In this document: positions 5,300 through 11,374 of the stretch, in pieces
Position numbering within the stretch: position 1 is the first letter of the stretch
How the letters are laid out: each line of letters opens with the position of its first letter
Assembly: GCA_003552885.1 (NCBI GenBank)
Contig: PUPA01000047.1
Span: 1 to 11,374, forward strand
Direction of reading: 5' to 3'
Length of the DNA stretch: 11,374 nucleotides
Source: Natrialbaceae archaeon
GTDB taxonomy: Archaea > Halobacteriota > Halobacteria > Halobacteriales > Natrialbaceae
Notes under the pieces: generated by a model
What the model was told of the DNA's origin: nothing
The model's database searches: none
What the model saw: the letters and a program-made list of their open reading frames with translations, nothing else
Program-made: the position numbers and the translations under genes

Positions 5300-7603
5300 T
5301 CAGTCCGCAGTGATTTCGGGGTCGACGTCGCCGCCGCCACCGCCGCCGAACAGCCGGCCGCCGAGGGTGAGCACGTGGAGGACGGCCAGCCCGAGCACGT
5401 AGGTGAAGCCGATCGGGAAGGCCACGACGAGCATCGTCAGGACTCCGCGGGCGCTGAAAAGCGCCGCGAGGAAGAACACGAGCAGGACGATCCCACGCCA
5501 GGCCCGCCGCATCGACCGGTAGCTGACGATGCCGCCGACGTGAAACAGCGCCATCGTCACGATGATGTTGAAGAGGAAACCGACGCCGACGGTCGTGTAG
5601 ATCACGAGCCAGAAGAAGCTGTTCATCCGGTAGGAGACGACCATCTGGGCGTTGATCGCGTCGGCGACGAGATACGAGATGACCGCGGGTGCGATCCAGA
5701 AGAAGCCGATGTAGGTGCCGGCCGCGAAGCCGACGAGCAACGCCCCACCCCAGATCAGAAACACTCGGGAGTCCCCACGAACCAGCCCCCGCTCTCTGGC
5801 CGCCGGCCACGAGTAGTAAAGCAGGAGTGGCAACACGGCGACGACGGCGGCGATGAAACTCACCTTCACGATGAAGATCAACACCTCGACCGGGTGGAGC
5901 GCGATGAGCAGCCCCATCTCGTCGATCAGCATCTCGAGGGTCATCCCGGCCGGATCGGCGTCGTTTCTGACGGCGACCTCGTGGAGGACCTCCTGGGGGA
6001 CACGGTCGAGAAAGAGCACCAGGACGTCCTTGAGCGCCCCCTGGTAGAGCAGGAAGAACGTCCCGGCGAGGACGATCATAAAGAGTGCGACCAGTCGGAA
6101 CATCTTCGAGGTGAGGCTGTTGAGGATGAAGGCGATGTCGTAGGCGTAGCCGCCGATGTCCTCCTCGGTGGTCTCCTCTTCGGTGAACGAGTCGACGACG
6201 CCGGCGGCGGTGCTCTGGAGCAATCCGCCCTCCTCCTCGGCGCCCTCGGCGTCGGCCGCGGCCCGAGCGCCCTCCGGGACCTCCCCCTCTTCGGCCTCGG
6301 CGTTGAGCGTGTCGAACCGGTCGAGGATCGCCTCGGCTTTCTCCCGGTCGTCGTCGTACATCGCCTCCCTGGCGATCTCTAAGGCCTGATCCTCTTCCAT
6401 CTCGAGGAACACCCGCGCGGAGAGTTCGGGGACGTCGTCGGCGTCTAGCACCTCGAAGTCGACGTCCTCGAGGTCGGCCGATCGGAGCACGGCCTCCGGC
6501 GGGTACACCGGGCTCTGGAGGACCTTGATCGTATACGCGAGCAAGGCGAGAAAGCCGAGTCCGGCGGCGACGACGAGCGCAGCAGCCACCTCGCCTGCGA
6601 GGCCGCCTTCGGCCGCGAGCACCTCGACCGTCGACTCGCCGGTCGGGCGGTACCCCTCGGGGAACCGCGGGTAGAGCTCCCGTTCGAGCCACTCGAACGC
6701 ACCGAGGCCGATCGCCGCGAGGACGGCGAGGAAGCCAGCGACCATCGCTCCGGAGAACTGGAGCACCCGGCGTTTCATCAGTGTCGTCCCCGAGCCGTAC
6801 CCCTTCGCGGCGCCCCGACGCCGAATGTTGGTGACGAGCTTCGCCAGCCCGAGGCTGAACACGTAGAGGATCACGAGCGGAGCGGCCCACATCAGCAGCG
6901 TGAACGGATCCGGCGGCGAGAACAGCGCCCCGAAGACGGTGATGCCGACGATCGCGTACCGCCACTTGTCCCGAAACGTCTCGTAGGGGACGATCTCGGT
7001 GTACGCGAGCACGCTCATAAACAGCGGGAGCTGGGCTGCGAGGCCGAAAGAGAGCGTCAGGAGGGCGATGAACTCGGTGAACTCGGTGATGCCGAAGCTG
7101 GGTTTGACGCCGGCGTCGACGCTGACGACCCCGAGGAAGTTGAACGCGTACGGAAAGAAGATGGCGTAGGCGTACGCGACGCCGGCGATGAAAAGCGTCG
7201 CCGAGGTGAGAGCGAACCCCGCCTGGTACCGCTTGGAGATCGGAACGACGGATTCGACGCCGCGACGGCGCAGGGCGTCCCGGGAGAAGTAAAGCAGGGC
7301 GGGGATGGCGACGACGATCCCGACGAGCAGCCCGATTTTCGCCTGCAGGAGGATGACCTCGAACGGCGTGCGGGTGATGACGTCGGTCGCCGCCGCGGTC
7401 GTGAGGTCCATCTCGGCTTTCGCCGTCGCCTCGAGGAAGTCCCAGATGTAGATACGCAGGGCGTAGAACGTGCCGACGAAGCCGAGCAGGAAGACGATAA
7501 ACACCTTCTGGAGGTGTTTCTGTGCGCTCCGGAGCATCGCTCCGAGCGTCTCCCGTCCGGCGTTGACCGCGCGGACGGTGTCCTCGTCGACGGCGGAACT
7601 CAT
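5300..7603 (-). CDS. tatC2: tandem twin-arginine translocase subunit TatC2 (TatCt)
   Basis: The 767-residue protein is two TatC-like units in one chain, the 14-helix form known from haloarchaea. Unit 1 has six helices at about 34-54, 88-106, 128-150, 175-200, 213-230 and 234-256. Two extra helices (about 283-303, 335-360) follow. Next comes an acidic, helix-rich, presumably cytoplasmic linker (about 372-490). Unit 2 has helices at about 502-521, 572-597, 614-640, 662-690, 702-718 and 720-748. A Gly6 run and acidic tail end the chain. Unit 1 keeps the family SPPDP motif (229-233); in unit 2 the same place reads SARGV (717-721). Neither unit has the Glu of the N-terminal HLxEL motif, and only unit 2 has an acid (Asp611) where E. 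coli has Glu103. With TatC1 and TatA it should export folded proteins, the main secretion route in haloarchaea. ATG 7603 is chosen over an open frame back to 8395, whose extra residues are serine/arginine-rich antisense of tatC1. Confidence 0.94.
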   Translation of the reverse strand: MSSAVDEDTVRAVNAGRETLGAMLRSAQKHLQKVFIVFLLGFVGTFYALRIYIWDFLEATAKAEMDLTTAAATDVITRTPFEVILLQAKIGLLVGIVVAIPALLYFSRDALRRRGVESVVPISKRYQAGFALTSATLFIAGVAYAYAIFFPYAFNFLGVVSVDAGVKPSFGITEFTEFIALLTLSFGLAAQLPLFMSVLAYTEIVPYETFRDKWRYAIVGITVFGALFSPPDPFTLLMWAAPLVILYVFSLGLAKLVTNIRRRGAAKGYGSGTTLMKRRVLQFSGAMVAGFLAVLAAIGLGAFEWLERELYPRFPEGYRPTGESTVEVLAAEGGLAGEVAAALVVAAGLGFLALLAYTIKVLQSPVYPPEAVLRSADLEDVDFEVLDADDVPELSARVFLEMEEDQALEIAREAMYDDDREKAEAILDRFDTLNAEAEEGEVPEGARAAADAEGAEEEGGLLQSTAAGVVDSFTEEETTEEDIGGYAYDIAFILNSLTSKMFRLVALFMIVLAGTFFLLYQGALKDVLVLFLDRVPQEVLHEVAVRNDADPAGMTLEMLIDEMGLLIALHPVEVLIFIVKVSFIAAVVAVLPLLLYYSWPAARERGLVRGDSRVFLIWGGALLVGFAAGTYIGFFWIAPAVISYLVADAINAQMVVSYRMNSFFWLVIYTTVGVGFLFNIIVTMALFHVGGIVSYRSMRRAWRGIVLLVFFLAALFSARGVLTMLVVAFPIGFTYVLGLAVLHVLTLGGRLFGGGGGGDVDPEITAD

Positions 7604-7629
7604 CTGGTCACAGAGTAGCCCGCTTCCAG

Positions 7630-7636
7630 TTATCAA
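7630..7636 (-). promoter_or_regulatory. TATA-like box of tatC2
   Basis: On the minus strand TTGATAA lies about 30 bases before the ATG at 7603, giving a leaderless layout. It resembles the box before trmB, whose minus-strand reading is TTTATCAA. It lies in the 169-base gap shared with tatC1, about 110 bases from that gene's box, so the two Tat genes have separate promoters. Confidence 0.45.
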
Positions 7637-7741
7637 CCTTTCGAGCGGACGGGTCGAGGGTGGTCCGGACCGCAGCGACCGGTGACGAAGCCGGCGACGC
7701 CGCCGCAGAGACCGACTTCGCGTACGTACAAGAAAAAGGCC

Positions 7742-7746
7742 TATAA
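7742..7746 (+). promoter_or_regulatory. TATA box of tatC1
   Basis: TATAA, preceded by AGAAAAAGGCC, is the clearest TATA box in the window and is centred 29 bases before the ATG at 7773. The upstream A-run could be a TFB-recognition element. The position supports the start that includes the long acidic N-terminal extension of TatC1, and not an internal ATG at 8061. Confidence 0.6.
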
Positions 7747-7772
7747 CCGACGCCCGATCTATCACTCGGTAG

Positions 7773-8978
7773 ATGGCGGACGAGTCGGGGCCCGAGGACG
7801 GCGGCGAGTCCGGGGAGCCACGGGAGGGTTCCGACAGCGTGGAATCGACGGAGGGCCTCGACGTCGTCGACGATCGGGAGTCGGCCGACGGAGGGTCCGC
7901 GCGGGCGGCGGACGCCGGGTCGCGTGGCGGTCCGGAAGGCGACGAGGCGAGCGCGGACGGTGCAGATGCGGACGGCGAATCGGACGACGCGGACGGTGCA
8001 GATGCGAACGGCGTAGACGAAGCGGAGGACGACACGACCGACGCGGCCGCCGACGAGCATATGTCCGGCGGCGACGAAGGGGAAACGGAGAGTGAGGAGC
8101 CATCCAACGACGCCGCTCCGGACGACGGCGAGCGACGGCGGGAAGCCAAAACCGACGGTGAAGGGATGACCGACGGCGAGGGGATCGTCGACGACCTTCC
8201 GGCCGGCCGGGACGAGCCGGAGTACCCCGACCCCGACGACGACATCGGCGGCATCTCGACGCCCCCGGACGACGAGGAGATGCCGCTTGCAGACCACATA
8301 GAGGAGATGATCCTCCGGGCGGCGGTCGTCCTCCTCGTCGGCTCGGCGGCGACCGCAATCGGGCTGTTGTGGGCCTCGGAGGCGATCGACCTCATCTGGG
8401 GGAGCGTCTTCCCGGCGGGCGTCGACGAGCCCCCACACGTCTATCACCCACTGGAGCTGTGGCTCACCCGGATCAAGGTGGCGGGGCTGCTCGGCATCCT
8501 CGTCGCGCTGCCGGTGCTCGTCTACCAGTCGTACCTGTTCATGCGCCCCGGGCTCTACCCCCACGAGCGCCGGTACTACCTCGCGGCCGTCCCGACGAGC
8601 CTCGTGCTCGCCGCGATGGGCATGCTCTTTTCGTTTTTCGCCGTCCTCCCCGCGCTCTTTTATTACTTCACCTTCTACGCCGAGGACAGCGCCCTGATCG
8701 CCTACGCGCTCGGGGAGACGTTCAACCTGGTGTTGACACTCACCGGCTTCCTGGCGATCGTCTTCCAGATCCCGCTTTTCATCATGCTCGCGATCATGAT
8801 GGGCGTCACCACGAGGGCGTGGCTCGCCGAGAAGCGCCTCTACTTCTGGGCGGCATTCGGCGGGCTCTCCTTTCTGTTCACCGCCGATCCGACGATGATG
8901 GCGCCGGTGCTCGTCGCCCTCGTGATGATCGGCCTGTTCGAGGGGACGCTGCTTCTGTTGAAGTGGACGGGCCGGTAG
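7773..8978 (+). CDS. tatC1: twin-arginine translocase subunit TatC1 (TatCo)
   Basis: The C-terminal 235 residues are an orthodox TatC: His175-Ile-Glu-Glu178 before the first helix (E. coli HLIEL, Glu15); helices at about 182-203, 238-257, 273-300, 316-344, 353-370 and 375-397; and the loop RPGLYPHERR with Glu265 matching E. coli Glu103. Both glutamates are known twin-arginine signal-peptide binding positions, so TatC1 looks fully able to recognise cargo. The TPPD motif is ADP here (371-373). Ahead of this lies an extension of about 165 residues, almost all Asp, Glu, Gly, Ala and Ser, with tandem repeats; it should be cytoplasmic and disordered. Normal TatC is about 250 residues, so this chain of 401 is long. 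The ATG at 7773 is supported by a good TATA box; ATG 8061 (Met97) would cut the extension in half and cannot be excluded. The gene is divergent from tatC2 and converges on gshA 58 bases after its TAG. No tatA gene is present here. Confidence 0.94.
   Translation: MADESGPEDGGESGEPREGSDSVESTEGLDVVDDRESADGGSARAADAGSRGGPEGDEASADGADADGESDDADGADANGVDEAEDDTTDAAADEHMSGGDEGETESEEPSNDAAPDDGERRREAKTDGEGMTDGEGIVDDLPAGRDEPEYPDPDDDIGGISTPPDDEEMPLADHIEEMILRAAVVLLVGSAATAIGLLWASEAIDLIWGSVFPAGVDEPPHVYHPLELWLTRIKVAGLLGILVALPVLVYQSYLFMRPGLYPHERRYYLAAVPTSLVLAAMGMLFSFFAVLPALFYYFTFYAEDSALIAYALGETFNLVLTLTGFLAIVFQIPLFIMLAIMMGVTTRAWLAEKRLYFWAAFGGLSFLFTADPTMMAPVLVALVMIGLFEGTLLLLKWTGR
7953..8013 (+). repeat. 36-base tandem repeat in the tatC1 acidic extension
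   Basis: The 25 bases at 7953-7977 recur at 7989-8013 with one mismatch, a period of 36 bases or 12 codons, encoding ADGADADG then ADGADANG (residues 61-68 and 73-80). The near identity, including the uncommon codons GGT, GCA and GAT, points to a recent in-frame duplication. A second, 18-base repeat (8151-8168 and 8169-8186; TDGEGM, TDGEGI) lies further along the same extension. Confidence 0.75.
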
Positions 8979-9036
8979 CGGGCGATCGGTCGGACTCCCC
9001 CGGTCGGCGGCGCAGCTCCGGGTCCTCGCCCGGGGC

Positions 9037-10113
9037 TCACCCGAGCAGCAACGAGTCGATCAGTGCCTCCGGGCCACGCTCGCCGTGGATCCGACGCTGG
9101 CGTTCGGCGCCGCTCTCGCGGTCGTAGACGGCCCGGATGCCGTCGATCCCCAGCCGCTCGCACTCCAGATCGACGACCTCGCCGAGTTCGAGGACCTCCT
9201 CGAGATCCCGGGAGAGAACCGACGCCTCGTGGCCGTGTCTGATCGCTCGCCATTTGTTCTCGTCGAGTAGCTCCCGGCGGTGATCGCTGCCGGGCGTTCC
9301 GTCCTCGTACTCCTCGGCCAGTGCCATCACGAGGGCGTGGCTGTACTCGACGAACGCCAGGGTGACTTCGGGGTCGGTCTGGGCGTCCGGGGCGCGGACC
9401 TCCACGGTGCCGTGGCCGGTGTGCGGACGGACGTCGAACCAGAGCTCGCCGCGGTCGCCGATCGAGCCTGCCTCGAGCATCCGCCGTTCGAACCGGTCGA
9501 ACGCCGCGTAGTCCTCGAAGTACGTCGGCATACCGGTGTTCGGTAATCCCTCGAAGATCTTCGCCCGGGCCGACGCGAGACCCGTGTCGAAGCCGTTCCA
9601 GTACGGGGAGTTCGCTGACAGCGCGAGCATGACCGGAACGTACCAGCGCAGCTCGTTCGCGATCCAGACCGCCTTGTCGGGGTCGTCGACGCCGACGTGG
9701 ACGTGGAGTCCCGCCGTCGTGTTCCGGTGTTGGGGGTACTGGATCCGGTCGAGCTGGGAGCGATACCGGGGTTTCTCGGCGTGTTCGAGCTCGCGCCACC
9801 GTGCGGTCGGGTGGAGGCCGGCGGCGGCGATCTCGAAGCCGTGGGCCCGTGCGTGTTCGAGCAGGGCCGATCGGACCGCCCGCAGCGTCTCCGGCGCCGC
9901 CGCCGGCGTCTCGATCAGCGGCGTCTGGGTCTCGAGGACGAACTTGAACAGCTCGTGGTCGAGTCGGCCGTCGAGGATCGCCGGAGGCTCGCTGCCGTAG
10001 ACCAGCTCGTCTGAGCCGCTCGTCGGCCGGCCGTCGGCGTCGACGACGAAGAACTCCTCTTCGATCCCCAGCGTCCCCATCCGTGTGAACGAGTCCGGCG
10101 AGCCCCGATCCAT
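9037..10113 (-). CDS. gshA: glutamate-cysteine ligase (GCS2/YbdK family)
   Basis: The 358-residue protein carries the GCS2 signatures in order: GTLGIEEEFFVVD (13-25), GLHVHVGV (135-142, with the metal/ATP-site histidines), ALSANSPYWNG (164-174), DVRPH and TVEVRAPDAQT (227-246), and NKWRAIRHG (286-294). It joins glutamate and cysteine with ATP to form gamma-glutamylcysteine. Family knowledge: in Haloferax volcanii gshA is needed for gamma-glutamylcysteine, which replaces glutathione as the main thiol of halophilic archaea. No glutathione synthase gene is nearby. The length is normal and all blocks are present. The frame stays open back to 10467, but that extra part is serine/arginine-rich and antisense to the Lrp gene, so the ATG at 10113 is chosen; a TATA-like box 28-29 bases before it agrees. 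An internal Met12 just before GTLGIEEEF is a possible but less likely start. The gene is divergent from the Lrp-type regulator across 148 bases, which makes that regulator a conceivable, untested controller. Confidence 0.94.
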   Translation of the reverse strand: MDRGSPDSFTRMGTLGIEEEFFVVDADGRPTSGSDELVYGSEPPAILDGRLDHELFKFVLETQTPLIETPAAAPETLRAVRSALLEHARAHGFEIAAAGLHPTARWRELEHAEKPRYRSQLDRIQYPQHRNTTAGLHVHVGVDDPDKAVWIANELRWYVPVMLALSANSPYWNGFDTGLASARAKIFEGLPNTGMPTYFEDYAAFDRFERRMLEAGSIGDRGELWFDVRPHTGHGTVEVRAPDAQTDPEVTLAFVEYSHALVMALAEEYEDGTPGSDHRRELLDENKWRAIRHGHEASVLSRDLEEVLELGEVVDLECERLGIDGIRAVYDRESGAERQRRIHGERGPEALIDSLLLG

Positions 10114-10137
10114 CGTACCCCCGTTTCGTGCGTGCCG

Positions 10138-10145
10138 GTAAATAC
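10138..10145 (-). promoter_or_regulatory. TATA-like box of gshA
   Basis: On the minus strand GTATTTAC is centred 28-29 bases before the ATG at 10113, giving a leaderless layout. It is the most AT-rich part of the shared gshA/Lrp gap apart from the Lrp box about 95 bases away. Confidence 0.5.
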
Positions 10146-10232
10146 GGTTTGGAGTCGGCAGTCCCGGGCCCGGCGGCGGTTTGCCGGCACCTCCTCGCGA
10201 CGTCGACGGCGATTCGCCACGACGACAGAACG

Positions 10233-10239
10233 CTTTTAC
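10233..10239 (+). promoter_or_regulatory. TATA-like box of the Lrp-type gene
   Basis: CTTTTAC is centred 26 bases before the ATG at 10262, again leaving no leader. It would drive both the regulator and the overlapping aminotransferase gene. Confidence 0.5.
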
Positions 10240-10261
10240 CCGCGCTCGCGCAGGATCGTTC

Positions 10262-10747
10262 ATGAGCGAACGCGAAGTGCTGGAGCTGCTCCGGGAGAAC
10301 GCACGGTACGAGGTGGCCGACATCGCGCGGATGACGGGTCTGGAGGAGCCGGCAGTCGAGGCGACGATCGAAGAACTCGAGTCCGCGGGGATCGTCAGGG
10401 GGTATCGTGCCGTCGTCGACCCCGGAAAGCTCGACGAGGAACGCGTCCGAGCGGAGGTCGAGCTCAACGTAACCCTCGATCGGGAGACGAGCTACGGCGA
10501 CATCGCCGAGCGGCTCGCGAAGTTCCCTGAGGTGACGGCCCTGCGGCTCGTCAGCGGCGACTACGACTTCGACATGGAAGTCGAGGGCGAATCCATGCGG
10601 GAGGTCTCCCGATTTATCAGCGAGAAGGTCGCACCGGTGCCCGAGATCACCCAGACGGTCACCCACTACGTGATGACCTCCTACAAAGAAAGCGGCATCG
10701 AGCTCGGCGACGGCGACGACGACGATCGGCTCTCGATCTCCCCATGA
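10262..10747 (+). CDS. Lrp/AsnC-family transcriptional regulator
   Basis: The 161-residue protein has a helix-turn-helix at about residues 3-45 (LLRENARYEVADIARMTG, then the recognition helix near 29-43). A linker GYRAVVDPGKL follows. A RAM ligand/oligomer domain runs at about 62-142 with the usual beta-alpha pattern, including SGDYDFDMEVEG (98-109). The tail is short and acidic, with Asp-rich residues at 150-155. Family knowledge: these proteins form dimers to octamers, often respond to amino acids, and frequently control the neighbouring gene or themselves. Here the stop overlaps the ATG of an aminotransferase gene, so the regulator and an amino-acid enzyme are almost certainly made from one mRNA. 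In Halobacterium salinarum an Lrp protein has been reported to control an aspartate aminotransferase gene; whether this is its orthologue is not shown. An in-frame extension back to 10181 is rejected because the TATA box lies within it. Confidence 0.92.
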   Translation: MSEREVLELLRENARYEVADIARMTGLEEPAVEATIEELESAGIVRGYRAVVDPGKLDEERVRAEVELNVTLDRETSYGDIAERLAKFPEVTALRLVSGDYDFDMEVEGESMREVSRFISEKVAPVPEITQTVTHYVMTSYKESGIELGDGDDDDRLSISP

Positions 10748-11374
10748 GCCTCGAGCCCGCCGAGCGCGTCCGGGCGGTGGGGCCGTCGGGCATCCGGAAG
10801 TTCTTCGAGATCGCAGAAGAACGCGAAGACGTCATCTCGCTTGGCGTCGGCGAGCCGGACTTCTCGGCGCCGTGGGCCGCCCGCGACGCCGCGATAGACT
10901 CCCTCGAGCGCGGCCGGACCTCCTACACCGCAAACCGGGGGACCCTCGAGCTCCGGGAGGCGATCGCGGACTACGTCGACGAGCGGTTCGACCTCGAGTA
11001 CGATCCGGCCGAGGAGATCCTCGTGACGGCCGGGGCGAGCGAGGCCGTCGACCTCGCCTTCCGGGCGTTCGTCGATCCCGGCGACGTCGTGGCGGTCGCA
11101 CAGCCCGCCTACATCTCCTACGAGCCCGGCGTGCGCTTTGCCGGCGGCGAGCCCCTCCCCGTTCGGACCCGTGAGCGGGCGGCGTTCCGGCTCACCGCGG
11201 AGGCCCTAGAACGGGCGGGTGCGGCCGAGGCGGACGCGCTCGTCTACTGTTATCCGAACAACCCGACCGGCGCGGTGATGGGCCGGGAGGACCTCGAGGC
11301 GGTCGCCGCTTTCGTCCGCGAGCACGACCTCGCGGTGATCGCTGACGAGATCTACGCCGAGCTCACCTACGACG
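10744..11374 (+). CDS. class I/II PLP-dependent aminotransferase, N-terminal part
   Basis: The frame runs from ATG 10744 to the window edge: 210 codons, about 55% of a protein that normally has about 380. Visible blocks are ISLGVGEPDFSAP (31-43), the YTANRGTLELREAIADY segment (61-77), TAGASEAVDLAFRAF (95-109), YCYPNNPTGAVM with the cofactor asparagine Asn173 (168-179), and IADEIYAEL with Asp201 and Tyr204, which hold the PLP ring nitrogen and phenolic oxygen. The Schiff-base lysine lies beyond the edge. It resembles the aspartate/aromatic aminotransferase subgroup (I-gamma), but the amino-acid substrate cannot be fixed from this part. The ATG shares ATGA with the Lrp-type stop, and there is no GGAGG-like site before it, so translation probably depends on ribosomes finishing the upstream gene. 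The role inferred from context is amino-acid transamination under the control of the linked regulator. Confidence 0.92.
   Translation, partial: MSLEPAERVRAVGPSGIRKFFEIAEEREDVISLGVGEPDFSAPWAARDAAIDSLERGRTSYTANRGTLELREAIADYVDERFDLEYDPAEEILVTAGASEAVDLAFRAFVDPGDVVAVAQPAYISYEPGVRFAGGEPLPVRTRERAAFRLTAEALERAGAAEADALVYCYPNNPTGAVMGREDLEAVAAFVREHDLAVIADEIYAELTYD

Noticed and set aside
5282..6382. A 366-codon + strand open frame rich in Glu, Asp, His and Gln
   Set aside because: It is the mirror of tatC2: hydrophobic codons read backwards give charged residues. There is no domain, and codon use is wrong for a real gene.
7604..8395. N-terminal extension of TatC2 by about 264 residues
   Set aside because: The extra part is serine/arginine/proline-rich, antisense to the TatC1 extension, and runs through the tatC2 TATA-like box. 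The TatC-like sequence begins just after ATG 7603.
8979..9036. Terminator or small RNA in the convergent gap between tatC1 and gshA
   Set aside because: The 58 bases are uniformly GC-rich with no T-run and no convincing stem-loop.
8840..10666. A 608-codon minus-strand open frame
   Set aside because: It overlaps gshA in another frame and lrp and tatC1 in antisense, and is full of arginine- and proline-rich filler typical of GC-rich shadow frames.

Overview
The window looks like ordinary chromosome from a haloarchaeon (class Halobacteria). The evidence is: very GC-rich third codon positions; strongly acidic soluble proteins; genes that start 26-30 bases after a TATA-like box with no leader; a tandem-fused TatC beside a single TatC; a gamma-glutamylcysteine ligase; and an archaeal-type MptA GTP cyclohydrolase. 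The genus cannot be told from this stretch.

Layout, left to right. (1) 1-650: the last 74 codons of mptA, followed by a pterin-4a-carbinolamine dehydratase, so two pterin genes on the + strand. (2) 667-3153: a TrmB-family regulator and, upstream of it on the same (-) strand, a 540-residue protein joining a thioredoxin fold to an alpha/alpha-barrel (DUF255/YyaL type). (3) 3234-3767: an FxsA-type membrane protein, divergent from the thioredoxin protein. (4) 3786-4132: a tRNA-Ile(GAT) with its promoter, then a roughly 240-base non-coding stretch with two degraded copies of the tRNA 3' end, one inverted and one direct. (5) 4133-5236: a class V PLP aminotransferase. (6) 5300-8978: the two membrane subunits of the twin-arginine (Tat) export system, transcribed divergently from 169 bases: tandem TatC2 (TatCt) on - and TatC1 (TatCo) on +. 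(7) 9037-10113 (-): glutamate-cysteine ligase GshA. (8) 10262-11374 (+): an Lrp/AsnC regulator whose stop overlaps the start of a class I aminotransferase that runs off the window.

How the genes work together. MptA and the dehydratase both act in pterin metabolism. The two TatC proteins should act in one translocase: TatC1 keeps the signal-peptide-binding residues known from E. coli TatC, while the tandem TatC2 has largely lost them. GshA makes gamma-glutamylcysteine, the main small thiol of halophilic archaea. The Lrp/aminotransferase pair is a probable co-transcribed regulator and enzyme of amino-acid metabolism.

I did not find a new defence system, mobile element, CRISPR array or biosynthetic cluster. 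The stretches most worth a second look are the tRNA-derived repeats at 3936-4021 and the split of conserved residues between the TatC proteins. All RNA, operator and promoter calls rest on reading the sequence by eye.
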